From contig JAAYPS010000131.1 of NCBI GenBank assembly GCA_012519655.1, forward strand, positions 35,856 to 99,855: DNA of 64,000 nt, given 5' to 3'. The DNA is from Clostridiaceae bacterium (GTDB lineage Bacteria; Bacillota; Clostridia; DSM-8532). Both the position numbers and the translations under genes were made by a program. The notes below the pieces were generated by a model that worked only from the letters and a program-made list of their open reading frames with translations, searched no databases and had not been told where the DNA came from. Of the stretch, positions 23,885 to 34,056 are shown in pieces (position 1 is the first letter of the stretch; every line of letters starts with the position of its first letter).

Positions 23885-24997
23885 ATGCAATTGAAGAATG
23901 CTGTGATAAAACGCATAATCGCTGAAGTAATCCCATATCTACCTGAAAAGGTTAAACATGCTGTTTTACAATTGGACAAGTCCATTATGCAGGAAATTGA
24001 AGAAATACGCCTTCGTGCTGGAAAACCCGTAATACTATCCTGCTTTATGAAGGACTTATTTTTGAGTGAGGGTGGACTTGTTTTCAGTGATCCTAATAAA
24101 GGTTTCATTACAACTATAAATGAACTTACTGAAATGGTTTTTAAAATTTGTGAAAACTCTTGGTATGCATACCAAGACGACATAAACAAAGGATTCATAA
24201 CTATAAAAGGAGGGCACAGAATTGGATTAGTGGGTACTCCTGTGGTGGTAGATGACAAGATCATAAATATGCGTGACATATCGTCATTAAATATTCGTAT
24301 TGCAAGAGAGGTTTTAGGGTGCGGCGATCAAATAGTAGAGCACATAATTAATGGATGCAGGGATGTTTTCAATACCTTAATAATATCACCTCCCGGACTT
24401 GGTAAAACCACACTTTTACGGGACATTATCCGCATTATAAGCTCAGGTTTCGGCAAGGATTTCGCAGGAATTAAAGTTGGTGTAGTTGACGAGAGGGGCG
24501 AAATCGCCGCATGCTACCGTGGAATTGCGCAAAATGATTTAGGATATCGCACTGATGTAATTAACGGAATTCATAAGAAAGATGGCATGGAAATACTGCT
24601 TCGAAGTATGAGCCCAAATGTTATCTCTCTTGACGAACTGGGTAATCCCGAAGATGTTTCGACAGTTCTCCAGGTTATAAATGCCGGCATTCGTGTGATA
24701 GCTACTGCTCATGGTTATAATTTAAACGATGTTAAGCAAAGGCGTGGCTTCAGAGAATTGTTTAGTGAAAATTGTTTTGAACGCATCATTATCATATCAT
24801 CTAGTAACGAATTTGAGTATGAAGTCAAAGTAATGGATGGTGAAGAAAATGTCATTGCTGTTGATTGCGAAAACCGTGGGGAGCTTGATGGTTATAATAA
24901 GCTCAACCATGGTGGGATTTGCATTTTCCCGTCGCCTTACTATGAGAATAGAATACATACGGGAAATACAGTCATTATTAATGGAGCTGGAAAATGA
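23885..24997 (+). CDS. spoIIIAA: Stage III sporulation protein AA (ATPase)
   Basis: LIISPPGLGKTTLLRDIIR, GVVDERGEIAACY, SLDELGNPEDVSTV. Confidence 0.94.
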   Translation: MQLKNAVIKRIIAEVIPYLPEKVKHAVLQLDKSIMQEIEEIRLRAGKPVILSCFMKDLFLSEGGLVFSDPNKGFITTINELTEMVFKICENSWYAYQDDINKGFITIKGGHRIGLVGTPVVVDDKIINMRDISSLNIRIAREVLGCGDQIVEHIINGCRDVFNTLIISPPGLGKTTLLRDIIRIISSGFGKDFAGIKVGVVDERGEIAACYRGIAQNDLGYRTDVINGIHKKDGMEILLRSMSPNVISLDELGNPEDVSTVLQVINAGIRVIATAHGYNLNDVKQRRGFRELFSENCFERIIIISSSNEFEYEVKVMDGEENVIAVDCENRGELDGYNKLNHGGICIFPSPYYENRIHTGNTVIINGAGK

Positions 24998-25379
24998 GAT
25001 CCATTTTATGAGTCGTCCCTTGGGACAGGCTCTATTACATTATTCGCAACATAAAGCTGGTGCAATATCCAAGTTCACAAGGCGGATACATGAAATGGAA
25101 AAGCAAGAAGATATAGGCATTGATTTAGCATGGCAAAAAGCCATTATAGAATTTAAAGACGACTGGCCCATTGGACAGGAGGAATGGAGTCTTTTAGCTC
25201 AAGTGGGTGAAGTTCTAGGAAAAACCGACAGAGCGAGTCAAAGCTCTTTCATAAAAATGATGTGTGAGAAATTTAATTTACAGGAAAGAAAAGCAGAACA
25301 AGAAAGAGTACTTAAGGAAAAGCTGTATAGAAATCTGGGTGTATTTGGTGGTATTGCAATCGTACTTGTATTGATATGA
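24837..25379 (+). CDS. spoIIIAB: Stage III sporulation protein AB; start within 24837-24858, overlapping spoIIIAA
   Basis: AKTVGSLMVIISSTMVGFAFSRRL...IREIQSLLMELENEIHFMSRPLGQAL; operon position. Confidence 0.88.
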   Translation: MVKKMSLLLIAKTVGSLMVIISSTMVGFAFSRRLTMRIEYIREIQSLLMELENEIHFMSRPLGQALLHYSQHKAGAISKFTRRIHEMEKQEDIGIDLAWQKAIIEFKDDWPIGQEEWSLLAQVGEVLGKTDRASQSSFIKMMCEKFNLQERKAEQERVLKEKLYRNLGVFGGIAIVLVLI

Positions 25380-25383
25380 GGGG

Positions 25384-25584
25384 ATGAATATGGATATAGA
25401 TTTGATTTTCAGAATAGCGGCCATCGGCATATTGGTAGCTGTCCTTAACTCATTACTACAAAAATCCGGAAGGGATGAACAAGCAATGATGACAACAATT
25501 GCAGGATTGGTTGTAGTCTTGATGATGGTTGTAAAAGAAATAGCAAATCTTTTTGAAACGATTAAAGCTCTCTTTAATTTTTAA
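25384..25584 (+). CDS. spoIIIAC: Stage III sporulation protein AC
   Basis: MDIDLIFRIAAIGILVAVLNSLLQKSGRDEQA. Confidence 0.93.
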   Translation: MNMDIDLIFRIAAIGILVAVLNSLLQKSGRDEQAMMTTIAGLVVVLMMVVKEIANLFETIKALFNF

Positions 25585-25600
25585 TCACAGGAGAGGGAAA

Positions 25601-25984
25601 ATGGAGTTAATAAGAATAGGTGTATTAGCGATTATATCTGCAATTTTGATATTAGTAATAAAAACATACAGGCCAGAAATGAGTATTTCGATATCTCTTG
25701 TTTTTGGTGCAATTGTAATGTTTTTTCTAGCAATGCGAATCAGGACGGTTTTAGATCTGATACATCTCTATTTGGATAGGATGGGTGTGGGTGAAGTTTA
25801 TATCACAACGCTTTTCAAGATAATAGGCATGGCCTATATTACAGAGTTTGCTGCAGAAAGTTGTAGGGATGTCGAACAGACAGCCATTGCAGCGAAGGTT
25901 GAACTTGCAGGCAAAATACTCATTATGATAACAGCTATGCCCATCATTACATCTGTAATGGGGATCATACTGGATTTACTTTGA
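25601..25984 (+). CDS. spoIIIAD: Stage III sporulation protein AD
   Basis: Membrane protein in operon position; TTLFKIIGMAYITEFAAESCRD; ATG 25601 behind ggagaggg. Confidence 0.92.
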   Translation: MELIRIGVLAIISAILILVIKTYRPEMSISISLVFGAIVMFFLAMRIRTVLDLIHLYLDRMGVGEVYITTLFKIIGMAYITEFAAESCRDVEQTAIAAKVELAGKILIMITAMPIITSVMGIILDLL

Positions 25985-26039
25985 AATGTAGACATAATTG
26001 GTTGGCGACATTTACTTATTTTGCTGGAGGTTAATACTT

Positions 26040-27254
26040 ATGCAGTTTTTTTCCGGCGTTAGTAGAACAAAGGGATTTAAAAAGATATTTTGCATACTAG
26101 CTGTATTTGTGCTTTTTGCGGCGCCTCTAATTTCCAATGCCAATGAAAACTTCTCGCCAATAGAAGATGTTTTAGAGACACAACTAAATAGCAATGAAAT
26201 ACGAAAGCTGCAACAAGAATTGGAGAAAACTATGACCGATGAAGCAAGTGAGTTGTTACCCTACTACACACCGAAAAAATTAATGCAGCAAATTTTAAGT
26301 GGTAATGTGCAGGATGGAGTGAAAACACTGCCACAGAATATTCTCGATATTTTTATTGCAGAAATCAAGGACAATTTCAACATCGTAATAAAGCTAATGC
26401 TTGTGGTTTTTTTGTCGTCATTTATTAAGAATCTTCAAAGCACATTTAAAGAGGGTACTGTGGGGGAGTTGGCATACTTTACTTGCTATGCCGCGGTTGT
26501 GACAATATTAGCATTGGGGTTTCAAAGTGTTCTAAAGTATGCTAATGAGGTTTTAGATTCAGTCCATAACTTGACTGGTATAGCAATACCGTGTTTGCTT
26601 GCTTTACTTGTATCCAGCGGTAATATAGTGTCGGGAACTGCCCTACAACCAATCATTCTCATTGTGATACAGGCCACTATTAAAATCTTTAAAGATGTAT
26701 TATTGCCTCTATGCCTTATGTCAGGTGTTTTATATATTGTAAGCGGACTTTCTGAAAGGATTAAAATTTCAGGTATGGCTTCGCTATTAAGGCAGGTTGT
26801 TACTTGGGCACTTGGTGTCATACTCATGCTGTATAGTTCGTTAGTGGCTATACAGGGGGTGACGGGTGCTGTTATAGATGGAGCTACTGTGAAAACTGCA
26901 AAAACAGCTATAAATACTTTTGTTCCAATTGCTGGCAAATATATGACTGATGCAACCGATACAATCATAAATTGTGCTCTTGTGATAAAAAATGCCACGG
27001 GTGTCACCGTAATGATAATAACATTGATAACTTGTTGTATTCCAATAATTAAGATGTTTGTCCTTGTTATAATGTATAAATTTACAGCAGCACTTATTGA
27101 GCCATTTGCTGAGGAAAGCTTTTTTGATTGTGTCACAGATATTTCTGATTGTATGAAAACTATTGTAGGCGTTGTAGCAGCAGCTGTGGCCATGCTTATG
27201 CTTTCGATTGTTGTATTGCTTGGAGCTGGAGGGATTAGTGGAATGATGCAGTAG
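26040..27254 (+). CDS. spoIIIAE: Stage III sporulation protein AE
   Basis: Polytopic protein in operon position; ATG 26040 behind ctggagg. Confidence 0.92.
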   Translation: MQFFSGVSRTKGFKKIFCILAVFVLFAAPLISNANENFSPIEDVLETQLNSNEIRKLQQELEKTMTDEASELLPYYTPKKLMQQILSGNVQDGVKTLPQNILDIFIAEIKDNFNIVIKLMLVVFLSSFIKNLQSTFKEGTVGELAYFTCYAAVVTILALGFQSVLKYANEVLDSVHNLTGIAIPCLLALLVSSGNIVSGTALQPIILIVIQATIKIFKDVLLPLCLMSGVLYIVSGLSERIKISGMASLLRQVVTWALGVILMLYSSLVAIQGVTGAVIDGATVKTAKTAINTFVPIAGKYMTDATDTIINCALVIKNATGVTVMIITLITCCIPIIKMFVLVIMYKFTAALIEPFAEESFFDCVTDISDCMKTIVGVVAAAVAMLMLSIVVLLGAGGISGMMQ

Positions 27255-27342
27255 GTTTTTGTTTCTGTGTGTAAAGAACATGTGTTGCTACGTTGCAAAT
27301 GTTTAGTGATATATAAAATGAGAATAGGTTTATGAGGTAGTT

Positions 27343-27897
27343 ATGATCGAGATAAAAAAATGGGTACTAAATATTGCCACCATGTCAGTTCTAATGGTGC
27401 TCCTTGATTTATTGATGCCCGAGGGTAAGATGAGAAAACTTACCCAACTTGTTAGTGGATTCGTGATAATGTTTGTTATGATAAACCCCGCTCTTCAACT
27501 ACTAAACAAGGGTGTTACAGTAACTTATGCAGGTTGGGAGGATGAGGTATATCTTTTAAATAGTAGTTTTAAATATTCAACCGAAACTCTTAAAGCAGAT
27601 CAGAAAGAGCAGGTATTGGCTCTATATAGAAGTATGCTTATTTCAGATCTGAGAAACAGACTGGAAAGTCGCAAACAAATTAGTAAAGCAGAAGTGGATG
27701 TTGTGCTTAACGAAAATGATACCTCAGATAATTATGGTGAGATACGCAAATTGTATATCAATTTATTAATTGATAAAAACAATGAATACCACAGTAAGAA
27801 CAATGAAAATTTATTGGATGAAATGCGAAAAGAATTAAAGCAAGCGCTTTCGCTTGATGAAGAAGAAATAATTATTAATATAAAGCAAGTGGATTGA
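27343..27897 (+). CDS. spoIIIAF: Stage III sporulation protein AF
   Basis: N-term WVLNIATMSVLMVLLDLLMPEGKMRKLTQLVSGFVIMFVMINP. Confidence 0.9.
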   Translation: MIEIKKWVLNIATMSVLMVLLDLLMPEGKMRKLTQLVSGFVIMFVMINPALQLLNKGVTVTYAGWEDEVYLLNSSFKYSTETLKADQKEQVLALYRSMLISDLRNRLESRKQISKAEVDVVLNENDTSDNYGEIRKLYINLLIDKNNEYHSKNNENLLDEMRKELKQALSLDEEEIIINIKQVD

Positions 27898-27906
27898 GGT
27901 GGTTTT

Positions 27907-28500
27907 ATGCCCAAATGGTATGAAAGAATGAAGGAATATTTACAAGAGAAAAAAGGTAAACGAGGAATTGAAAATTTAGTCATATTCTTAATCCTTGGCG
28001 TAATAATTATCATAGTAGCAAGTTCTTTTTTTAGTGAAGGTGAAAAGCAAAAAAAGGATGCTGAAGCCATACAGACAATCAAATTAACATCTAATAAGCC
28101 AGTCGATGAGCTTCAGGACTTTGAGAAAAGACTTGAACAGATCCTGTCTGAGATAGAAGGTGCAGGTAATGTAAAGGTTATGGTAACTGGAGATTCAGAT
28201 GGAGAGGTGGTGCATGCATATAACGATAGTGAAGAAAGCAAATTGCAAGAAGAACAAAATGATACCGGAATTCGTAGTCAATCAAATGAAAAAAGAGTGG
28301 AAAGAGAATTAGTTTTTATGGACGGTGAAACTGGAGGGCGTGTACCCGTTGTAACTCAGAAGTTTAAACCCGAAGTAAAAGGAGTAGTGGTAGTGGCTGA
28401 CGGTGCAGGTAGTAGTACGGTTCGCCAAAACATTCTAAACGCTGTGGAAGCCTTGACGGGTATTCCAACGCACAGAATTCAGGTTTTAAAAAGAAAGTGA
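27907..28500 (+). CDS. spoIIIAG: Stage III sporulation protein AG
   Basis: Single TM plus EKRLEQILSEIEGAGNVKVMVTG. Confidence 0.9.
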   Translation: MPKWYERMKEYLQEKKGKRGIENLVIFLILGVIIIIVASSFFSEGEKQKKDAEAIQTIKLTSNKPVDELQDFEKRLEQILSEIEGAGNVKVMVTGDSDGEVVHAYNDSEESKLQEEQNDTGIRSQSNEKRVERELVFMDGETGGRVPVVTQKFKPEVKGVVVVADGAGSSTVRQNILNAVEALTGIPTHRIQVLKRK

Positions 28501-28517
28501 TTTAAGGTGGTGCTATA

Positions 28518-29114
28518 ATGAATAAAATATTGAATAATAAGCAAATATTAGTTATCGCTTTGGTTCTTGTAATAATAGCGGCTGGGGTACTTCAATTTAC
28601 ATACGGTAAAGAAGGCTTTTCATCGAGAGGTGATGGCGAGGAACGTCTAGGGGAGGCTGTGTATGTAGATAACATGACAGGTGAAATGATAAATTTAACG
28701 GACGGCACAACAATCCCCGGAAATGAAGATGGTGGCGAGCGGACAGCTATTACTGATGACGGTAGTGACTATTTTGTACAGGCAAGAATTGATAGGGAGT
28801 CAATAAGGAGTAAGCAGAAGGAAGAACTAAGGGAGCTTACAAGCAGTACAGTGATGGATAAGGATATAAGTGCAAAAGCCCAGGAAGAGTATTTAGATTT
28901 AGTGAAACGCTCTGAGGTTGAAGCTACAATTGAGTCTTTAGTTAAACAACGTGGCATAGAAGATGTTGTCGTAATTTTCGGTTCCACAGGTACAATTGAT
29001 CTTGTGGTTAAGGCAGATAGCTTATCCCAAAGCGAAACAGCACAGATTTCTGATATTGTTATAAGACATTCAGGCGTGGATATGGAGGACATACACATTA
29101 AAAATATGAAATAA
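28518..29114 (+). CDS. spoIIIAH: Stage III sporulation protein AH
   Basis: N-term TM, C-terminal IESLVKQRGIEDVVVIFGSTGTIDLVVKADSLSQSE. Confidence 0.9.
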   Translation: MNKILNNKQILVIALVLVIIAAGVLQFTYGKEGFSSRGDGEERLGEAVYVDNMTGEMINLTDGTTIPGNEDGGERTAITDDGSDYFVQARIDRESIRSKQKEELRELTSSTVMDKDISAKAQEEYLDLVKRSEVEATIESLVKQRGIEDVVVIFGSTGTIDLVVKADSLSQSETAQISDIVIRHSGVDMEDIHIKNMK

Positions 29115-29185
29115 TTTGAAAAGACCAAATGGGCAGGTTATAACCTGCCCTAAAAGTTAATAAACTTATTTGTTTAAATGTGGTA

Positions 29186-29210
29186 GGTACGTATAACTCG
29201 TACCTTTTTT
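29186..29210 (+). terminator. Rho-independent terminator at end of spoIIIA operon
   Basis: GGTACG TATAACT CGTACC TTTTTT. Confidence 0.75.
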
Positions 29211-29211
29211 A

Positions 29212-29481
29212 TTACTGGTTAACTTGTGATGCATTCATAGCTTTCATAAGCTGTGATTTTCTTCTGGAGGCTGTATTCTTATGAATTAAATTCTTAGCAG
29301 CCGCTTGATCCAACTTTTTAACAGCAGATGTAAGAAGTTCTTGTTTGTCATCGCTATTGTTAGTGAGTGCTTCGTTGTATTTACGGATAACAGTTTTTAA
29401 CTCTGAACGTTTTGCTTTATTTCGCTCACTCTTAACTTTAGCTGTTTTTTGTCTTTTTATAGCCGATTTTATATTAGGCAT
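29212..29481 (-). CDS. rpsT: 30S ribosomal protein S20
   Basis: MPNIKSAIKRQKTAKVKSERNKAKRSELKTVIRK; ATG at 29481. Confidence 0.96.
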   Translation of the reverse strand: MPNIKSAIKRQKTAKVKSERNKAKRSELKTVIRKYNEALTNNSDDKQELLTSAVKKLDQAAAKNLIHKNTASRRKSQLMKAMNASQVNQ

Positions 29482-29756
29482 AATTTTCACCTCCCGGTAG
29501 CAACTTAAAAGCATATTTCGTAACTTTATATAAATTACTTTGTAATACTCCATTTGCTATAATAACACGAAGATTTTTATTTGGCAAGATTTTTTATTTT
29601 CATTTTACATTTGTTACGGATTTTAAGTTACGCCTGTACGAAAAATTGTTTTATTTCAGAATAATTGCTTTTTCTTATTTAAAATACATAAGCCAAATCA
29701 CAAATGCAAAGAATAATGAGGATTAAAAACATATGGTATGGAGGTATAGGGTAACT

Positions 29757-30788
29757 ATGGAATATCTATTTGAAGACTTTATCGAGCAATATAAAGGTGC
29801 TCGTACCGACTTAGCTTTAGAAGTGCATGAGAAAAACCAGGAGAGTATAAAACGAGCAGGAACCGCAACAACATACCCTTATGGTGAGGGAGTGGAGGTG
29901 ACTGAAGACGGCAATGAGGATATTCATGTTACAAGAGTTAAAATTACCATGCCAGCTGGAGAAGAAAGTATTGGGAAACCCATGGGTAACTACATTACTC
30001 TGGATGTTCCGCGATTAAAAGAGAACGACCGTGATTTATATGAAACAACATGCCGCTCGGTTGCATTTGAGCTTCAGCAAATTCTTAATCTAAAAGAAGA
30101 TGATACTGTACTTGTGGTCGGCCTTGGAAATTGGAACATTACTCCCGATGCATTGGGACCGAAAGTTTCTTCATATTTAATGGTTACAAGGCATTTACAT
30201 GAGTACCTTCCCCAACAAGTGGACGATGGGGTAAGACCTGTATGCTCAATTGCTCCTGGAGTTCTAGGTTTAACTGGTATTGAGACCAGTGATATTGTAA
30301 AAGGAGTTGTAGATGAAATACAACCCGCTCTTGTTATTGCAATCGATGCATTAGCTTCGAGAAAAATGAACCGTGTCAATACTACAATACAAATAGCTGA
30401 TACGGGAATATCTCCAGGCTCAGGAGTAGGAAACAGGAGAACTGAATTGTCTGAGAAAACTCTGGGTGTACCGGTTATAGCCATTGGTGTTCCAACAGTT
30501 GTAGATGCTGCTACAATGGCGAACGACACAATTGAGCTTGTTATTGATAGTCTTATGACCCATTCCTCCGAAGGAACAGATTTCTATAAAATGCTGAAAG
30601 AAGTGGATCAGCATGATAAATACGATATGATTCGTGAGGTTTTGGAGCCATATGGGGGCAATCTGATTGTAACACCAAAGGAAATGGACGAAGTGATAGA
30701 ACGAGTTTCAAAAGTTGTTGCAAACGGCATAAATCTTGCACTCCATAAGAATATTGGTTTTAATGATATAGATAGGTACTTGCAGTAG
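29757..30788 (+). CDS. gpr: GPR spore endopeptidase
   Basis: GARTDLALEVHE, VVGLGNWNITPDALGPK, ADTGISPGSGVGNRR. Confidence 0.96.
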   Translation: MEYLFEDFIEQYKGARTDLALEVHEKNQESIKRAGTATTYPYGEGVEVTEDGNEDIHVTRVKITMPAGEESIGKPMGNYITLDVPRLKENDRDLYETTCRSVAFELQQILNLKEDDTVLVVGLGNWNITPDALGPKVSSYLMVTRHLHEYLPQQVDDGVRPVCSIAPGVLGLTGIETSDIVKGVVDEIQPALVIAIDALASRKMNRVNTTIQIADTGISPGSGVGNRRTELSEKTLGVPVIAIGVPTVVDAATMANDTIELVIDSLMTHSSEGTDFYKMLKEVDQHDKYDMIREVLEPYGGNLIVTPKEMDEVIERVSKVVANGINLALHKNIGFNDIDRYLQ

Positions 30789-30910
30789 GTAATGATAATT
30801 AGTTGCCTTGAAAATAGTACTTTCTCAAAATTATTTTTTGTAGTATGATATTTTAGTATAATTATATTGGTACACCTGAGGAGAACATATTGTAACAATG
30901 GAGGTTCAAA

Positions 30911-31864
30911 ATGGAGAAGATAAACTTCGATAATGGGGGTAATGATAAACCCAGTTATCTGTATGGAAAAACAAACAACAAAAAATTTCGCTTAAAACGC
31001 CCTAAAAGACTTTTTACGATCCTTCTTGTTGCTTGTTTATGCCTTATAGCTTTATACTTACTTATAGGAGGGGATTTTCATCCTGTAAGAGCAGTAATGT
31101 CTGCAATTGCTCCAACTCCGTCCCCTACACCAGCACCAACACCAACACCTACTCCCATGCCCACACCTACTCCCATACCAACACCAGCACCAACTCCATT
31201 ACCACCAGGTAAGGTTTTGAATGATGTAATTGTGTGCATAGATCCAGGTCATGGCGGACGGGACCCTGGAACAGTATCACCATATGATACTACTGTATAT
31301 GAAAAAGATATAGTATTGGATATGAGCTTTAGATTAAAAAAGAAGCTTGAGGATACTGGAATCCAAGTGGTAATGACTCGTGAAGAAGATAAAGAACTAC
31401 ACTACTACGTGGATGAAGATATATGGGCAAGACCAAGACTTGCAAATGAAGCAAAGGCAACTTTTTTTGTTAGCATTCATGTAAATGCATTTGATACAAA
31501 ACAAAAAAATTGGGATATCTATAAAGGAACTGAAATCTATCATTACGGTAAAACCCATGGTGAGTTTACCAGTAAGCAGTTTGCTAAAATTATGGGTGAG
31601 GAAATTGACGCAGTAACCGACACCCAGTTCAATGGAATATCTGCACAAGATTATGGAGTGCTCAGGTTATCTGAAATGCCAGCATTGCTTATAGAGACTG
31701 CATATATTACAAACAAAGCTGATTTTGAAAGATTATTAACCGACGAATTTAGAGAAGATATGGTTCAAGGTATATATAATGGGACAATGAGTATTTTAGA
31801 TACGATGGGTGCTTATAAGGAAGATGGTATATACAAAATACTGTCTGATGAGTTACCGCAGTAA
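30911..31864 (+). CDS. N-acetylmuramoyl-L-alanine amidase (Amidase_3) with TM anchor and PT-rich linker
   Basis: VIVCIDPGHGGRDPG, FFVSIHVNAF, LLIETAYITNKAD; linker PTPSPTPAPTPTPTPMPTPTP. Confidence 0.92.
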   Translation: MEKINFDNGGNDKPSYLYGKTNNKKFRLKRPKRLFTILLVACLCLIALYLLIGGDFHPVRAVMSAIAPTPSPTPAPTPTPTPMPTPTPIPTPAPTPLPPGKVLNDVIVCIDPGHGGRDPGTVSPYDTTVYEKDIVLDMSFRLKKKLEDTGIQVVMTREEDKELHYYVDEDIWARPRLANEAKATFFVSIHVNAFDTKQKNWDIYKGTEIYHYGKTHGEFTSKQFAKIMGEEIDAVTDTQFNGISAQDYGVLRLSEMPALLIETAYITNKADFERLLTDEFREDMVQGIYNGTMSILDTMGAYKEDGIYKILSDELPQ

Positions 31865-31891
31865 AGCGGGTATGTTTTTAGGAGAAAAGTC

Positions 31892-33856
31892 ATGGATGAA
31901 AAGATCAAACAAATGAAAGAGCTGGTAAATAAGCTTGATAAAGCATCTAGGGCATATTATCAAGAAAATAGGGAGATAATGTCGAATTTTGAGTATGATC
32001 AATTGTATGATCAATTGCTTGATTTAGAAAACCAAACAGGCATTATTCTTTCAAATAGTCCTACAGTAAATGTAGGGTATGAGCTTATTAGCAGCTTGCC
32101 TAAAGAGGCTCATGAACAACCCATGCTTTCTTTGGATAAAACAAAAGACATAAATGCATTAAAAGAATGGATTGGTAATAAAAAAGGAATACTCTCGTGG
32201 AAAATGGATGGACTTACTATAGTGCTTACATATGAGGGCGGAGTGCTTGTTAAGGCTGTAACACGTGGAAATGGTGAAGTAGGAGAGGTTATTACCAACA
32301 ATGCCAGAGTATTTAAGAACTTACCATTGAAAATTACATACGAGGGCACTTTAGTATTAAGAGGCGAAGCTGTTATTCGCTACTCTGATTTTGAAAAAAT
32401 TAACAGTAGAATCGAGAATGTTGATGCAAAATATAAAAATCCAAGAAATTTATGTAGTGGTACAGTAAGGCAACTAAACAACAAAATCACTGCTGAAAGA
32501 AATGTTCATTTTATTGCGTTCAGTATTATATCTATGGAAAGTCAAGTCGCCGAAAACTTTAGATCTAAACAGTTAAATTGGCTTAAAGGGCTAGGGTTTG
32601 ATGTGACGGATTTTAAGGTGGTTGATGCTTCCAATTTAGTGCAGAGTATTCATGATTTTTCGGACAAAATCGCATATAACGATTTTCCTGCGGATGGTCT
32701 TGTATTAGCATTTGATGATATTGAATATGGGCGCTCTCTGGGAACGACGGCAAAGTTTCCAAGGGACTCAATTGCATTTAAGTGGCAAGATGAGGTAAAA
32801 GAAACCAGATTGATAGAGATAGAATGGAGTGCATCTAGAACAGGCCTTATCAATCCCATTGCCATTTTTGAACCTGTAGAACTTGAGGGAACAACGGTAA
32901 AAAGGGCAAGTGTTCACAATATAAGTGTTATGGAATCTTTGAAACTTGGAATTGGAGATGAAATTGGTGTCTATAAGGCAAATATGATTATTCCACAAAT
33001 ATCTCATAACAACACACAAAGTGGGAATGTGGAAATCCCTAAAAATTGTCCTGTGTGTGGCGAGCAAACAAGGATCCAGCAGGAAAGTGATATAAAGTTC
33101 CTTTACTGTATGAATAATAAGTGCCCTGCAAAGCAAATTAAATCACTTACTCATTTTGTAAGTAGGGATGCCATGGGGATTGACGGACTATCAGAAGCTA
33201 CTATAGAAAAATTCATATTACAGGGCTTTATTAAGGATTATGTGGATATATTTCGTATTGAAAGATTTAAAGAAGAAATTGTTCAATTAGAAGGTTTTGG
33301 AGAAAAATCATATAACAATTTAATAAATTCAATTAACAAGGCAAGAGAAACAAATACAGTTCGTTTGCTTTATAGTTTAGGTATACCAAACATTGGACTA
33401 TCAACTGCAAAACTTATTTGTAGTAATTTCAAACATGATTGGACTCTTATTGAGAACGCTACATATGATGAACTCATTACTATAAATGGTATTGGAGATA
33501 TAATGGCAAAAGAATATGTGCTTTTTTTCAGTAATGAGGAAAATATAAACAGAATTAAAGAGATTCTTAGCGAAATAGAGCTAAAAAAAGAAGAAACAAG
33601 TGTAGACTTGATATTTGAAAATATGCGTTTTGTAGTTACAGGTTCGGTGAAGCATTTTAAAAACCGTACCGAGTTAAAAGAGGCTATTGAAATGAGGGGA
33701 GGGAAAGTGACAAGTTCTGTAACAGCTAATACGAATTACTTGATAAATAACGATATATCATCTCAATCCTCAAAGAACAAAAAAGCTAAAGAGCTAGGAA
33801 TAAGTATAATAACTGAAGACCAGTTTTTGCGATTGCTCAATGAGGGTGAAAAATAA
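31892..33856 (+). CDS. ligA: NAD-dependent DNA ligase LigA
   Basis: KMDG nucleotidyl-lysine motif, NPRNLCSGTVRQLN, four-Cys zinc finger CPVCG...CMNNKCPAK, HhH and BRCT domains. Confidence 0.92.
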   Translation: MDEKIKQMKELVNKLDKASRAYYQENREIMSNFEYDQLYDQLLDLENQTGIILSNSPTVNVGYELISSLPKEAHEQPMLSLDKTKDINALKEWIGNKKGILSWKMDGLTIVLTYEGGVLVKAVTRGNGEVGEVITNNARVFKNLPLKITYEGTLVLRGEAVIRYSDFEKINSRIENVDAKYKNPRNLCSGTVRQLNNKITAERNVHFIAFSIISMESQVAENFRSKQLNWLKGLGFDVTDFKVVDASNLVQSIHDFSDKIAYNDFPADGLVLAFDDIEYGRSLGTTAKFPRDSIAFKWQDEVKETRLIEIEWSASRTGLINPIAIFEPVELEGTTVKRASVHNISVMESLKLGIGDEIGVYKANMIIPQISHNNTQSGNVEIPKNCPVCGEQTRIQQESDIKFLYCMNNKCPAKQIKSLTHFVSRDAMGIDGLSEATIEKFILQGFIKDYVDIFRIERFKEEIVQLEGFGEKSYNNLINSINKARETNTVRLLYSLGIPNIGLSTAKLICSNFKHDWTLIENATYDELITINGIGDIMAKEYVLFFSNEENINRIKEILSEIELKKEETSVDLIFENMRFVVTGSVKHFKNRTELKEAIEMRGGKVTSSVTANTNYLINNDISSQSSKNKKAKELGISIITEDQFLRLLNEGEK

Positions 33857-34056
33857 TGATTTTTTCATTGGCATTTGTGCACATTTCACCATTTAACCAA
33901 AAATAATATATATACATATTACATTGCCTAAAAGTCCTGTCATTTTATATAATATAATTGTACATTTTGTACAATTATATTTAGTGAATAATCAGCACCA
34001 AAATGGTGATGATTAAAACTAACGGAAATTATAGAAAAAAGTGAGAGGATAAAACC

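Noticed and set aside
26522-27298. 258-aa minus-strand ORF opposite spoIIIAE (also 26841-27281)
   Set aside because: Lies wholly antisense to a well-supported conserved gene; low-complexity translation with no recognisable domain.
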